64,000 nucleotides of DNA from Galbibacter sp038433465 (GTDB taxonomy: Bacteria > Bacteroidota > Bacteroidia > Flavobacteriales > Flavobacteriaceae), in contig NZ_JAESVF010000001.1 of the NCBI RefSeq assembly GCF_038433465.1, forward strand, positions 186,001 to 250,000, read 5' to 3'. Positions within the stretch are counted from its first letter, which is position 1. Each line of letters starts with the position of its first letter. The notes beneath the pieces were generated by a model. It was not told where the DNA came from and made no database searches. It saw nothing but the letters and a program-made list of their open reading frames with translations. The position numbers and the translations under genes were made by a program. Positions 1 through 9,527 of this stretch are shown here, piece after piece.

Positions 1-1
1 G

Positions 2-1300
2 AAACTTACTAAGCAAGAAAAAATAGCTTGGTTAGCTAAAAATCATTTTATAAATCAAGAAGAAGGCATCGATATTTTACAGCAATATGTAAACAGCGAT
101 GCGAAGCTACAATCGTTGCACGATGAATTTATCGAGAACACCATTTCTAACTTTTACCTTCCACTTGGTATTGCGCCCAACTTCCTTATCAACGACAAAT
201 ACCACACCATCCCGATGGTTATCGAAGAAAGTTCGGTGGTAGCGGCCGCAGGAAAAGCAGCCAAATATTGGCAACAGCGTGGTGGATTTAAGGCTGAAAT
301 TTTAGGGACCGAAAAAATTGGGCAAGTACATTTTATGTTTTATGGAAATACCGAAAATTTAAACCGTTTTTTTGCTGAAGTAAAACCAACTTTACTCCAA
401 GCAACCGAATCGATTACCGCAAATATGCGTAAGCGTGGTGGCGGAATTACAAACATAGAATTAAGAGATAAAAGCAACGAACTGGCAAATTACTTTCAAT
501 TGCATTGCACTTTTGAAACGCTAGACGCCATGGGTGCAAATTTTATCAATTCGTGTTTAGAGACCATTGCAAAAACGTTTAAGAGTGAAGCACAAACGTG
601 TGATATGCTTTCTGCTGAAGAAAAGGACATCGAAATTGTAATGAGCATTTTGTCCAACTACGTACCAAATTGTGTGGTAAAAGCAGAAGTTAGTTGCCCA
701 GTTGATGCTTTAAATGAAGATAAAAATTTGAGTCCGCAGGAATTTGCCGATAAATTTGTGAGAGCTGTTGCTATTGCAAACGCAGAACCTCACCGTGCGG
801 TAACTCACAACAAAGGAATTATGAACGGTATCGATGCGGTAGTTTTAGCAACAGGAAACGACTTTAGAGCTATTGAAGCTGGTGCACATGCCTATGCAGC
901 AAAATCGGGAAGCTATAAAAGTTTAACACACGCCAAGGTTGAAGATGGCATCTTTAAATTTTGGATTGAAATCCCGTTGGCACTTGGTACTGTTGGCGGA
1001 CTCACAAGCTTGCATCCTTTAGTAAAACTGTCGTTGGAAATTTTAAACCGCCCATCGGCAAAAGAATTAATGCAAATTATCGCAGTTGCTGGACTTGCGC
1101 AAAACTTTGCTGCGGTTCGCTCTTTAATTACCGATGGAATTCAAAAAGGACATATGAAAATGCACCTTATGAATATCTTAAATCAGCTTGGTGCAACTGC
1201 AGAAGAAAAAGCGTATTTTATTGACTATTATAAAAATAAAACCATTACGCACAGCGATGTTATCAATCAGTTTAATGCGTTAAAAGCAAAAAATGTCTGA
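2..1300 (+). CDS. Hydroxymethylglutaryl-CoA reductase, class II type (5' end missing)
   Basis: This enzyme reduces HMG-CoA to mevalonate, the committed step of the mevalonate route to isoprenoids. The reading frame is open from the first bases of the window, so the gene starts outside; the TTG at 116 is internal. About 432 residues are visible, so only a few N-terminal residues are missing compared with the usual size. Family motifs are clear: PMVIEESSVVAA (catalytic Glu), THNKGIMNGID (Lys), ATGNDFRAIEAGAHA (Asp) and GHMKMH (His) near the C terminus. This is the type called degradative in Pseudomonas, but next to a GHMP kinase, and with mevalonate kinase and decarboxylase in the same window, it is most likely biosynthetic. 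It overlaps the next gene by 8 bp. Confidence 0.95.
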   Translation, partial: KLTKQEKIAWLAKNHFINQEEGIDILQQYVNSDAKLQSLHDEFIENTISNFYLPLGIAPNFLINDKYHTIPMVIEESSVVAAAGKAAKYWQQRGGFKAEILGTEKIGQVHFMFYGNTENLNRFFAEVKPTLLQATESITANMRKRGGGITNIELRDKSNELANYFQLHCTFETLDAMGANFINSCLETIAKTFKSEAQTCDMLSAEEKDIEIVMSILSNYVPNCVVKAEVSCPVDALNEDKNLSPQEFADKFVRAVAIANAEPHRAVTHNKGIMNGIDAVVLATGNDFRAIEAGAHAYAAKSGSYKSLTHAKVEDGIFKFWIEIPLALGTVGGLTSLHPLVKLSLEILNRPSAKELMQIIAVAGLAQNFAAVRSLITDGIQKGHMKMHLMNILNQLGATAEEKAYFIDYYKNKTITHSDVINQFNALKAKNV

Positions 1301-2219
1301 GTTTTATAGCCACGGAAAATTATTAATTACTTCGGAATACACAGTGTTGGATGGCGCAACTTGCTTGGCAATTCCAACCAAACTCGGACAGTCATTATCT
1401 ATTGAAGAAATTGACGAACATAAAATTTATTGGGAGGCTTACAACTACGAAAACAAATGTTGGTTTACTGCTACTTTCAATTTTAATGCTGAAAATTTTA
1501 AGCTTGAAATTGACACAACCAACACCGTTTTGGTAGCAGAAACTTTATTGAAAATATTAAAAGAAGCGAACGTTTTAAATCCGAGTTTTCTAAAAAACAC
1601 AAGAGGAATAAAAGTAAAAACACATTTAGAATTTCCAGAAAATTGGGGCTTAGGTTCTTCTTCAACATTGATTAACAACATTGCATCTTGGGCAAAAGTA
1701 GATGCGTTTCAATTGTTATGGAATAGCTTTTCCGGAAGCGGCTACGACATTGCTTGCGCACAAAACAGCACTCCAATTACGTATCGGGTAATCAATAAAA
1801 ATCCGCAAATCGAAACAGTTACTTTTACTCCTTCATTTACAGAACACCTCTTTTTTATTCATCTAAATAAAAAACAAAACAGCAGGGAAGGTATTCAACG
1901 CTATCGAGAAGTTACTTCAGAAAAAGATAAGCAAATCGCTATTGAAGCTACTACCCAACTCACTAAAGAAATTTTAAACGCTTCGACATTAAAAACCTTT
2001 GAAGCTATATTAAATACACATGAAAATACGATTTCCTCAATTCTAAAACTTCCTACTGTTAAACAAGCTCTTTTTAGCGACTTTAAAGGAAGTATTAAAA
2101 GTTTAGGCGCATGGGGAGGCGACTTTGTATTAGCAACCGGAGAGGCTTCTTATGTCAAGTCGTATTTTATCGAAAAAGGATACCAAACAATTATCCCATA
2201 TCAAGAAATGATTGCATAA
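1293..2219 (+). CDS. GYDIA family GHMP kinase, candidate phosphomevalonate kinase
   Basis: This 308-residue protein is a small-molecule kinase of the GHMP superfamily. It has the N-terminal HGKLLITSEYTVLDGA segment typical of mevalonate/phosphomevalonate kinases, the phosphate-binding loop ENWGLGSSSTL, and the GSGYDIACAQ motif that names the family. It overlaps the HMG-CoA reductase gene by 8 bp, so the two are co-transcribed. The substrate is not shown by the sequence. A separate mevalonate kinase and a diphosphomevalonate decarboxylase lie at 40-42 kb, while no canonical phosphomevalonate kinase is visible; phosphorylation of phosphomevalonate is therefore an attractive inference. A second mevalonate kinase is the main alternative. 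Confidence 0.88.
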   Translation: MSEFYSHGKLLITSEYTVLDGATCLAIPTKLGQSLSIEEIDEHKIYWEAYNYENKCWFTATFNFNAENFKLEIDTTNTVLVAETLLKILKEANVLNPSFLKNTRGIKVKTHLEFPENWGLGSSSTLINNIASWAKVDAFQLLWNSFSGSGYDIACAQNSTPITYRVINKNPQIETVTFTPSFTEHLFFIHLNKKQNSREGIQRYREVTSEKDKQIAIEATTQLTKEILNASTLKTFEAILNTHENTISSILKLPTVKQALFSDFKGSIKSLGAWGGDFVLATGEASYVKSYFIEKGYQTIIPYQEMIA

Positions 2220-2250
2220 AAAAAGCTTCCAAATTGGAAGCTTTTTTTTA
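2219..2250. terminator. Bidirectional rho-independent terminator
   Basis: A-tract, stem AAGCTTCC, loop AAATT, stem GGAAGCTT and a run of T. It lies between the convergent ends of the GYDIA kinase and the PpiD-like gene, and A and T runs on both sides let it work in either direction. Confidence 0.85.
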
Positions 2251-2267
2251 ATCTATAATATTACTGC

Positions 2268-4373
2268 TTAGTAAATTTCAGCTCTTTCGTCTTCAATTTC
2301 TGCAGCATCTTTTAATGCATTGTATGCGCTCAAAGAAGCTCTTCCTCTGTTAAGCGTTTTCTGTGTGTTTGCATAAGTTGCATAATTGTCTAATGAAGGT
2401 GCAATAGATTTTTTAGTTACAGAAACCATAAACACACCGTTTTCACCATCAATCATATTAGAAGTTTCACCTTCCGATAAAGCCATTGCAACACCAACAA
2501 CTTTTGGCTCTCTTCCAGCTCCTGCAATTGTAGGAGTTTTCATGTTTAAACCAGTTGCTCCAGTTACCGTTACATTGTTAGCTTTTGCAAAATCATCGAT
2601 AGATTTCCCTTCATTATTCTTCATAATGATAGCTGCCTTTTTCTCTTTTCTAAGAATAGGCAATACAGTTGCAGCAGCATCTTTCGCGGTAGCTAAACCT
2701 TCTTTTCTTCTTCCTGTTAACTGAACAATTGCATATCCGTTTGGTGTGTTGAAACGTTTTACGTCTCCTACTTCCGTATCGGCGTTAAAAGCCCATTGCA
2801 CAACGCTACGCTGGTTTCCAATTCCAGGGATGTTTTCGTCTAATGCTAAAATTTTATTTACTGGACGTACACTGTAGTTTGATGCTTTTGCTACTTCTTG
2901 GAAATCTCCATCTGCAGCAGCCATTTCAAACTTAGTTGTTTCAGTATATAAATCGCTAATTGTTTTTTCTGATGGTTCAATTTCTCTTGCAACAGTTGCC
3001 AATTGAACAACATCATATTTATCGTCTACTTTGATAATGTGGTAACCAAAATCTGTTTCAACTAAACCGATAGAACCAATTGAGTTCCCGAAGATATAAT
3101 CGTTAAACTGAGGCACCATTTGCCCTTCTGGAATATTATCATAAGTACCTCCACGAGTTGCAGAACCTGGATCTTCAGAGTTTTCTCTAGCCAAGGTAGC
3201 AAACTCATCTGGGTTAGCTTTTACTTTTGCTAAAATCTCTTCAGCTTTTGCTTTTGCAGCTTCTTTAGTTCTTGGCTCTGTTGGCTGAGCTTGAGAACCA
3301 TCGTAAGAAATTAAAATATGACTTGCTTTTACAGAACCACCTTGCTTTTTAGCAACCATTCTTGTGATTTTGTAATAGTTTCCATCTTGATACGGACCGT
3401 AAACTCCACCAACTGGCAAGTTGTAAAGTGTATCTGCAACAGCCGTTGGTAAATCTTTTTTAGCAACGTAAGTAGTATCGTATTTGATATCTGAATTTTT
3501 GTTTACAAAATCTTGAAGATTTGTAGTTGTTCTAAATCCAGCAACAGTTTCGTCTGCTTTAGTAGTTTCGTTATATACTACTGAGTTTTCTAAAAGTTTA
3601 GAAAGTGAAGTTTTCACTTCTTGAATATCTTCTTCTGATGCTTTTTCTTCGAAGAAAACATAACGAACATCTCTTGAAGCATCTTGCGTAAATTCGTTTT
3701 TATGCTCTTTTACATACGCTTCGATTTCACTATCTGAAACACTTACTGTACTGTCTGGAATAGAACTATAAGGAACTTTTGCATACTTTACATCTACTTT
3801 ATCATTTTCTAAATGATAAACCAACTCTCCTTCTTTAAGCGTTGTTCCAACACCAGCTTTTACCAAGTTGAAATACGATTGCTCTTTTGAAGCGTTAATT
3901 AAAGCCGCTTCTTGCAATTGCCATTGTTGGTATCCAGCAGGATTATTAGCTTTTAAATCGGCAATAAACTCGATAAATTTTCCTTCGTCAAAAACACCAG
4001 CTTCATTTTGAAAAGTAGGATCTTGAGCAAAAGCAGGGTTTGCTTTTACAACTTCTAAAATTTGGTCTTTTTCAATATTAATTCCTAGCGCATCGTATTG
4101 TTGCTCTAATATAATATTTCTAACCTCTTGATTCCATACTTGATTTACCACTTGAACTGTGGTTGCATTAGCACCATATCTTCTGGAAGCATTTTCAACT
4201 TTGTACGCAAACTCTTGTCGCGAAATACTTTCTCCATTTACTTCTCCTACGGTTGTTTTTCCTGTACCAGAATCTTTAGTGAAGATACCAGAAATAACAA
4301 ATGCAAATAAAGCCAAACCTATTACTAAGATTAAGATTAGCGATCGACTTCTAATTTTTTCTAGAATTGCCAT
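2268..4373 (-). CDS. PpiD/SurA-like periplasmic peptidyl-prolyl isomerase
   Basis: A 701-residue membrane-anchored folding factor for proteins crossing the periplasm. The N terminus has a short cytoplasmic basic stretch and one membrane segment (about residues 12-32), followed by a SurA-like N-terminal region beginning with VNGESISRQEF. A parvulin-type PPIase domain lies at about residues 347-455 (VKASHILISYDG, ENSEDPGSATRGG, FGYHIIKVDDK). A second, degenerate parvulin-like region may follow. The layout matches the PpiD family. The gene stands alone, convergent with the mevalonate genes; the 207 bp to the next gene upstream contain its promoter, but no clean TAnnTTTG box was found. Confidence 0.9.
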   Translation of the reverse strand: MAILEKIRSRSLILILVIGLALFAFVISGIFTKDSGTGKTTVGEVNGESISRQEFAYKVENASRRYGANATTVQVVNQVWNQEVRNIILEQQYDALGINIEKDQILEVVKANPAFAQDPTFQNEAGVFDEGKFIEFIADLKANNPAGYQQWQLQEAALINASKEQSYFNLVKAGVGTTLKEGELVYHLENDKVDVKYAKVPYSSIPDSTVSVSDSEIEAYVKEHKNEFTQDASRDVRYVFFEEKASEEDIQEVKTSLSKLLENSVVYNETTKADETVAGFRTTTNLQDFVNKNSDIKYDTTYVAKKDLPTAVADTLYNLPVGGVYGPYQDGNYYKITRMVAKKQGGSVKASHILISYDGSQAQPTEPRTKEAAKAKAEEILAKVKANPDEFATLARENSEDPGSATRGGTYDNIPEGQMVPQFNDYIFGNSIGSIGLVETDFGYHIIKVDDKYDVVQLATVAREIEPSEKTISDLYTETTKFEMAAADGDFQEVAKASNYSVRPVNKILALDENIPGIGNQRSVVQWAFNADTEVGDVKRFNTPNGYAIVQLTGRRKEGLATAKDAAATVLPILRKEKKAAIIMKNNEGKSIDDFAKANNVTVTGATGLNMKTPTIAGAGREPKVVGVAMALSEGETSNMIDGENGVFMVSVTKKSIAPSLDNYATYANTQKTLNRGRASLSAYNALKDAAEIEDERAEIY

Positions 4374-4580
4374 TTATCAATACAATTTATTAAATTAATG
4401 TGGGCGAAAATACCACTTTTTTAGAATAATAAAAACCTGAAGATGCAATTATTGTTGATTTTATGAATTATGTTTCTTAAAAAATTAAATAGCCTTCAAT
4501 TTCAGGTATTTTTATACGGATACTTTATTGAAATTTAATAATTCTGAAAAAATAAAAAGAAAATTAGAGAAGCTTTGCAG

Positions 4581-5852
4581 TTATTCCTCTTCAATAACCT
4601 TTAAATATACAAGGTCTATTTTTGTGTTACTCACTTCTAAAATTGTAAACTGATAGTCGCCTACCACCACAATTTCATCTTTAGAAGGAATTTCGCCAAT
4701 ATTACTCACAATGAGTCCACCAAGGGTTTCGTAGTTCTCCCCTTCTGGCAAATCTAATTTGTATTCTTCATTTATATAATCGACTTCTAAACGTGCCGAA
4801 AATTTATATTCAGACTCACTAATTTGCTCTTCAATAAGCGCCACACTATCATGCTCGTCTTCAATTTCTCCAAACAACTCTTCAACAATATCTTCAACAG
4901 TCATAATTCCAGAAGTTCCTCCGTATTCATCCAAAACCACCGCAATACTCTTCCTTTTTTTAGTCAACACTTCAAGCACATCGCTAATAAGCATTGTTTC
5001 TGGAACATATTCCACCGGCATCATAACCGACTTGATATTGGCGGGTTTTTTAAATAAATCGAACGAGTGTACATAGCCAATAATATCGTCGATTGTATCT
5101 TTGTAAACCAATATTTTTGAGTATCCTGTATCAGTAAATATTTTGCTTATTCCCTTCGGAAGTTCATCCACTTCTACTGCTGTAATTTCGGTACGCGGAA
5201 TCATCACTTCACGAGCTTTGACTTCAGCAAACTCTAAAGCATTTTGAAAAAGTTGTATTTCTGAATCTAAATCGTCTTCCTCATCGGCAGCTTCCATTTG
5301 TTCAGAAATATAATCGCCTAACTCAACTTTACTGAAAGCCAACTGCACTTCATCGCCTTCAGTCTTAAAAAATACTTTTAAAACTAGGTCTGAAATCCAA
5401 ATAATAAACGAAGATATAAATGAAAACAACACGTAAAAAAGATATGCCGGAATGGCAAAAAACTTTAAAAGTGTATTGGCATAGATTTGAAAAAATACTT
5501 TCGGCAAAAACTCGGCCGTTACCAAAATAACCAATGTAGAAATAATGGTTTGCACCAAAATAACATCAAAAGGCGGACTGTCAACATTGGCGTATGCTGG
5601 GTAAATTTTATCGATAATTAAATCTCCCATAAAAATACCATACACTACCAAGGCAATATTGTTTCCAACAAGCATGGTGGCGATAAATTTTGATGGTTTT
5701 TTGGTGAGCTTAGTTAAAATCTTCGCCAAAAAACCTTCTTGCTTTTTCTCTATTTCTATATGAATTTTATTGGAAGAAACGTATGCAATTTCCATCCCCG
5801 AGAAAAAAGCAGAGAGCAATAAAGAGATAATTATGATAATTACACCAGTCAT
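4581..5852 (-). CDS. CNNM/CBS/CorC-domain membrane protein (hemolysin C family)
   Basis: A 423-residue inner-membrane protein. Residues 1 to about 180 form a CNNM (DUF21) domain with several membrane helices (GMEIAYVSSNKIHIE, LVGNNIALVVYGIF). Two CBS repeats follow (about 210-330; REVMIPRTEITAVE, IAVVLDEYGGTSGIMTVED), and a CorC/HlyC domain ends the protein. Such proteins are linked to divalent metal efflux or tolerance; 'hemolysin' is a historical name. The gliding protein GldE belongs to the same superfamily, but the gene is not beside gldD or ssb, so that name is not given. The gene abuts the small membrane protein gene upstream and is probably co-transcribed with it. Confidence 0.88.
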   Translation of the reverse strand: MTGVIIIIISLLLSAFFSGMEIAYVSSNKIHIEIEKKQEGFLAKILTKLTKKPSKFIATMLVGNNIALVVYGIFMGDLIIDKIYPAYANVDSPPFDVILVQTIISTLVILVTAEFLPKVFFQIYANTLLKFFAIPAYLFYVLFSFISSFIIWISDLVLKVFFKTEGDEVQLAFSKVELGDYISEQMEAADEEDDLDSEIQLFQNALEFAEVKAREVMIPRTEITAVEVDELPKGISKIFTDTGYSKILVYKDTIDDIIGYVHSFDLFKKPANIKSVMMPVEYVPETMLISDVLEVLTKKRKSIAVVLDEYGGTSGIMTVEDIVEELFGEIEDEHDSVALIEEQISESEYKFSARLEVDYINEEYKLDLPEGENYETLGGLIVSNIGEIPSKDEIVVVGDYQFTILEVSNTKIDLVYLKVIEEE

Positions 5853-6047
5853 TTACTGATTATTTTGCCTATCTGAAAATTTCTTTCGGTAAAATCTTCT
5901 AAAGAAAAACATCCCAATAGAAACTACTGCAAAAACCAACATGATATACGCTCTCGACCTATCTACAGACCACATGCGCACAGTTTCTATAATGGCTAAA
6001 ACAGCTACAACAAGGTATAAAATTTCAAATATTTTAAAGTATTTCAT
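5853..6047 (-). CDS. Small two-helix membrane protein of unknown function
   Basis: A 64-residue protein with two predicted membrane segments (about residues 7-23 and 33-50) separated by a short RMWSVDRSRAY loop, and a basic tail (FFRRFYRKKF). Its stop codon directly abuts the start of the CNNM/CorC gene, which suggests translational coupling and a functional link to that protein. No family with a known role was recognised. The open frame, start, tight spacing and clear hydrophobic pattern support a real gene. Confidence 0.7.
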   Translation of the reverse strand: MKYFKIFEILYLVVAVLAIIETVRMWSVDRSRAYIMLVFAVVSIGMFFFRRFYRKKFSDRQNNQ

Positions 6048-6287
6048 GTGTTTACTTTTATGATTTTTCTACGGAAGAACGATTTTACTTCGCTCTTTCA
6101 CAACTACACAACATGTAGAAACCGTAAAAATTCTATGAATCAAATGTAAAGAAAAGTTATAAATAAGCGAATTTTTTATTTATGATATAAATTTTCTCGC
6201 TTGATAGAATTTAATTCTGAAAAAAATAATCTAATTATTAATGGATTGTAAGACCATTTTGATTGAAGAGTAAAAAATGAAGTTAGG

Positions 6288-6860
6288 TTATTCCTCGCTT
6301 TCTTCGGAGTCTTTCACTACAGCGGTTCCTGAGTTTCCGTGAGAACTCACCACTGTAAATTCTTTATTGAAATCGATACCTACACCTTTCATATTTAAAT
6401 CTGGACTCGTAAAAGTATAGTCGCCTTCAGTAAAAATCCATTGGTTGTTTTGATCCCAATACAATTGAGGTGCATTTAATCGTTTTCCGTCATGCGTTTC
6501 AAGCACAACATTTCCCTGCATATCAATCAGTTTTGTATTCAAATATATAATTCCGTAGTTGGCAGAAACCGTACTTTTTTGATTATCCTTATCATAAAAA
6601 TCAACATGTACTCCTTTTGGGAATTCTCTATACGGAAATGTTTGATTGCTGAAATCTTCGTACACAGGACCGCTAACAACAGCAGTTAACCTCAAGGAAT
6701 CGGTATATTTTAGAACAAAATTTTCCGCGATTCCAATTGGTGTTTTAGTGAAGGCATTCATTTTCTGAACTTCTTTTAAATTCCCTTCACATGAAAAAAA
6801 CATTGTCACAGCAAATACTGTGACAATGTTTATAAAAATATATTTTAAACTGAATTTCAT
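6288..6860 (-). CDS. lptC: LPS export ABC transporter periplasmic protein LptC
   Basis: A 190-residue protein of the LptC/OstA-like fold, part of the bridge that carries lipopolysaccharide from the inner-membrane LptBFG transporter to the outer membrane. The N terminus is a lipoprotein-type signal (FAVTMFFSC, Cys24). This is usual for the Bacteroidota version, whereas E. coli LptC keeps a membrane anchor. The body has LptC-type beta strands (VHVDFYDKDNQKSTVSANYG, IDMQGNVVLETHDGKRLNAP, TSPDLNMKGVGIDFNKEFT). One base separates it from the TPR gene upstream. The acidic tail (KDSEESEE) is unremarkable. Confidence 0.9.
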   Translation of the reverse strand: MKFSLKYIFINIVTVFAVTMFFSCEGNLKEVQKMNAFTKTPIGIAENFVLKYTDSLRLTAVVSGPVYEDFSNQTFPYREFPKGVHVDFYDKDNQKSTVSANYGIIYLNTKLIDMQGNVVLETHDGKRLNAPQLYWDQNNQWIFTEGDYTFTSPDLNMKGVGIDFNKEFTVVSSHGNSGTAVVKDSEESEE

Positions 6861-6861
6861 A

Positions 6862-8229
6862 TTATAGGCTTGGAACTGTTACGCTTCCACCAACCCAACA
6901 GTTAAATTGAATTGTTTTTCCTGCCATTCCAGAACTAAAAATATCTTGTTTACTTGGTGCTCTACCAGCATAACTTGCTGCAGTTTGCGCCGCTCTACTT
7001 TTTAAAGAAGGATCTACTTGTCCTGCTTTTCTAGCGATATCAGCAGCTTTCCAGTACATTGCTCTTTTTTCAAAGGCTGTACCTCCACAATCGTTAGCAC
7101 TGTTTGCATATAAATTTGCAATGATTAAGTAAGGCGTTCCGTTTGCTGGGTTTAAATCTAAAGCTTGTTGCGCATACGTTCTAGCAGTAGATTTTTGACC
7201 TCTCTTAGAAGCTTTACTTGCCATTTTAGTTAACTTATTAGCTTTTCTAACAGGATCTGTCTCTAAGTCTATTGACTGCTTGAAGTAATCATTAGCTTTC
7301 GAGCTGTTTCCTTGCTCTTCATATAAAGACCCTAAGTAGTATTTTGAACTCGCTGATGGCTCTAATTGATCTAATGCCTCAACCAACTTCACAAACATTG
7401 GATCTCCAGTACAATCTTTAGCATCCATTCTTCCTGCTGCACTTTTCAACCAAGCAACATCAGTTTTATGAGCTTCAAAGTTTTTCTGATAAAGAGGAAT
7501 CAAGTTATCACAGTCTGCTAACTTACCTAACTTAGCATCAACACTACTACTAATTTTTTCGTAGTTTTCTCCGTTTTGTCTTGCTGCAGCTAAGATTTTC
7601 TCTTCTTTACTTGTAAGCGTTCCTGCATCTTCTTTAGGAACATACTTTACAATTGTCTCTCCAAGTTCTTGGTTTTCTTCAGCAATTTTTTCTGTTACAT
7701 CATCATAGGTATCAAAAACATCTTGTAAGTCTTTTTTACCAGCCGAGTGTAAATCTACCAACGTAGAGAAGTATAAGTATAATGCCTTAGGATTTTTAAA
7801 GCCATCTTTGTCTTCATTAAACGCTTTGTCTAAAAGATTAAAAACCTCTTCGTCCGAACCTAATTTTTGATCATTCATCAACAAAGCAGCATCGATATCC
7901 GCCCCTGTTTTCGTATATCTGTCTGGAAAATACTGAGGTCCCTTTTGATATACATCTGTAAGCATCTTTACATACTGATCTTTATTTGCTGGATCTTTTT
8001 TAATCTTATCTTTTAAGATTAGTTCTCCGTAATGAAAGTTTGCCCAATGCAATCCAGGACAATTTTCATACACCATTTTCCATGGCTCGTATGCAGCATC
8101 ATAATTTTTCACCTTTGCATGCTCTGCATATACCGACAAGTTTTGTGGACACTCTGGGTTTTGTGCTTGCCCCAATGTCACGAAAGCAACCCCCAAAACA
8201 CCAACCATCATAGAAATCTTCTTTTTCAT
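6862..8229 (-). CDS. Secreted tetratricopeptide repeat protein
   Basis: A 455-residue protein with a signal peptide (about residues 1-22, ending TLGQAQ) and several TPR-like helical pairs, most clearly in residues 290-400 (SSKYYLGSLYEEQGNSSKA, ARTYAQQALDLNPANG, NLYANSANDCGG). It is likely periplasmic or bound to the outer membrane. The gene lies between a beta-barrel gene and lptC in a compact operon that starts with coaX, so a role in envelope assembly or outer-membrane protein quality control is plausible, but nothing in the sequence fixes it. TPR proteins in this position are common in flavobacteria. Confidence 0.8.
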   Translation of the reverse strand: MKKKISMMVGVLGVAFVTLGQAQNPECPQNLSVYAEHAKVKNYDAAYEPWKMVYENCPGLHWANFHYGELILKDKIKKDPANKDQYVKMLTDVYQKGPQYFPDRYTKTGADIDAALLMNDQKLGSDEEVFNLLDKAFNEDKDGFKNPKALYLYFSTLVDLHSAGKKDLQDVFDTYDDVTEKIAEENQELGETIVKYVPKEDAGTLTSKEEKILAAARQNGENYEKISSSVDAKLGKLADCDNLIPLYQKNFEAHKTDVAWLKSAAGRMDAKDCTGDPMFVKLVEALDQLEPSASSKYYLGSLYEEQGNSSKANDYFKQSIDLETDPVRKANKLTKMASKASKRGQKSTARTYAQQALDLNPANGTPYLIIANLYANSANDCGGTAFEKRAMYWKAADIARKAGQVDPSLKSRAAQTAASYAGRAPSKQDIFSSGMAGKTIQFNCWVGGSVTVPSL

Positions 8230-8258
8230 TTATTTAATTTTATGGTTAACGTATATTT

Positions 8259-9527
8259 CTATCTAATTAAATTCTTTCTAAACCATTTGTCGTTTAACGA
8301 CAAACCTATAAAAACATTAAAATAATTCTCTTCTATTCTACCTAAATAAGTACTTCCTCTTTTTCCAAATTCAAATCCAACATTGGCATTTGAAAAACCA
8401 CTTATTGGTAAACCTAAACCAAAAGACATGCCAAAGTCGTGAACAGGAACGTTATTAACTAGTAATCCAGTACGCTCATTCTTCAATCCAACCCTGTAAG
8501 TAACACGCTTCCAGTAACTTGTAAACGAATCATAATCTGGCGTCCAAAAAGCACCCGCAGAAAATCTTTCTCCGTCCTCGTACGCTCCGTTTACTGGAGT
8601 TACAAAATCGTTTACAAATTCGCTACTCTTGGTTATTTCGTATTCACCACCAATAAACCAAGTATATTTTTTACCAACTCCTAAACCTACTGCATACGAT
8701 TCTGGCAAATGCAAATAAGTTGAATTAAGTCCTAATGCTCCCAAATCTATTTCTTCGGTAACTCGTGGAACTTCTACACCTGCCGCATTGGTTATAAGTG
8801 TTGAAATTGATCTTGAGTTACTCGATGTAATCTTTGTTGCTGGCGTATACAATACCGATGATTGCAAATGCAATTTATCAGTTAAATCGGCTTCGTAATT
8901 TAAGGAAAAATTAAAATCGAATCCACTATATTCTGAATGATTTGTAATTCTTGTTCCGTATTGAATACCTTCTACGTAGCGTATTGCTTCATTTTCTACA
9001 TCTCCAAAATTAAAATTCGCCTTCGCTCCAAGACTGAAATTTTTCAGAAAGTTAATTCCGTAGGCAAGAAAAACTTTATTAATTCCACCTGTTCCTGCAT
9101 ATTTATCTAGCTGAACAGGATCGACATCTTCATTCAACGACTGTACGCGGTATCCAACAGAAGTAAAAGGTGTTAACCCAAAACTAATTCCCATTCTATT
9201 TCCCAACGGAATCCCTACTCCGATATAATCGAATGTAGCGTCGGATGCCTTTTCATTGCTTTCATTGGTTTCAAGACGTAGAGAATGGTAACCTCCACCA
9301 ACGGCAAAAGTTGTTAAGCCAAGCTTCCCTAAAGATGCTGGATTATTAAAATTGATGTGAATACTATCTGTATAAACACTAATTCCCCCCATCATTCTAT
9401 TTTCTGCCGATCCTTTAAAACGTTGGTCTCCCGTTCCGAAAAATGAATATGGTGATACACTTCCTTCCTGCGCTAAACCGTAGCTACAAATAAACAAGAT
9501 AGCTACAATAAAAATCTTTTTAATCAT
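8259..9527 (-). CDS. Outer-membrane beta-barrel protein of unknown role
   Basis: A 422-residue protein with a signal peptide (about residues 1-19, ending SYGLAQ) and alternating beta-strand pattern throughout, with aromatic and glycine-rich strands (GVGIPLGNRMGISFGLTPF, FGMSFGLGLPI). The beginning (SVSPYSFFGTGD, INFNNPASLGKLGLTTFAVG) resembles FadL-like or 'putative outer membrane protein' families of Bacteroidetes. Its start overlaps the coaX stop in a TAATG arrangement, so translation is probably coupled. Transport of a hydrophobic compound is possible by analogy with FadL but is not shown. Confidence 0.8.
   Translation of the reverse strand: MIKKIFIVAILFICSYGLAQEGSVSPYSFFGTGDQRFKGSAENRMMGGISVYTDSIHINFNNPASLGKLGLTTFAVGGGYHSLRLETNESNEKASDATFDYIGVGIPLGNRMGISFGLTPFTSVGYRVQSLNEDVDPVQLDKYAGTGGINKVFLAYGINFLKNFSLGAKANFNFGDVENEAIRYVEGIQYGTRITNHSEYSGFDFNFSLNYEADLTDKLHLQSSVLYTPATKITSSNSRSISTLITNAAGVEVPRVTEEIDLGALGLNSTYLHLPESYAVGLGVGKKYTWFIGGEYEITKSSEFVNDFVTPVNGAYEDGERFSAGAFWTPDYDSFTSYWKRVTYRVGLKNERTGLLVNNVPVHDFGMSFGLGLPISGFSNANVGFEFGKRGSTYLGRIEENYFNVFIGLSLNDKWFRKNLIR

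Noticed and set aside
116..118. TTG as start of HMG-CoA reductase
   Set aside because: The frame is open to the window edge and the residues before it fit the family's N-terminal region, so the gene is truncated by the window.
4581..5852. GldE gliding motility protein
   Set aside because: Same superfamily, but no gldD or ssb neighbour and no other gliding genes here.
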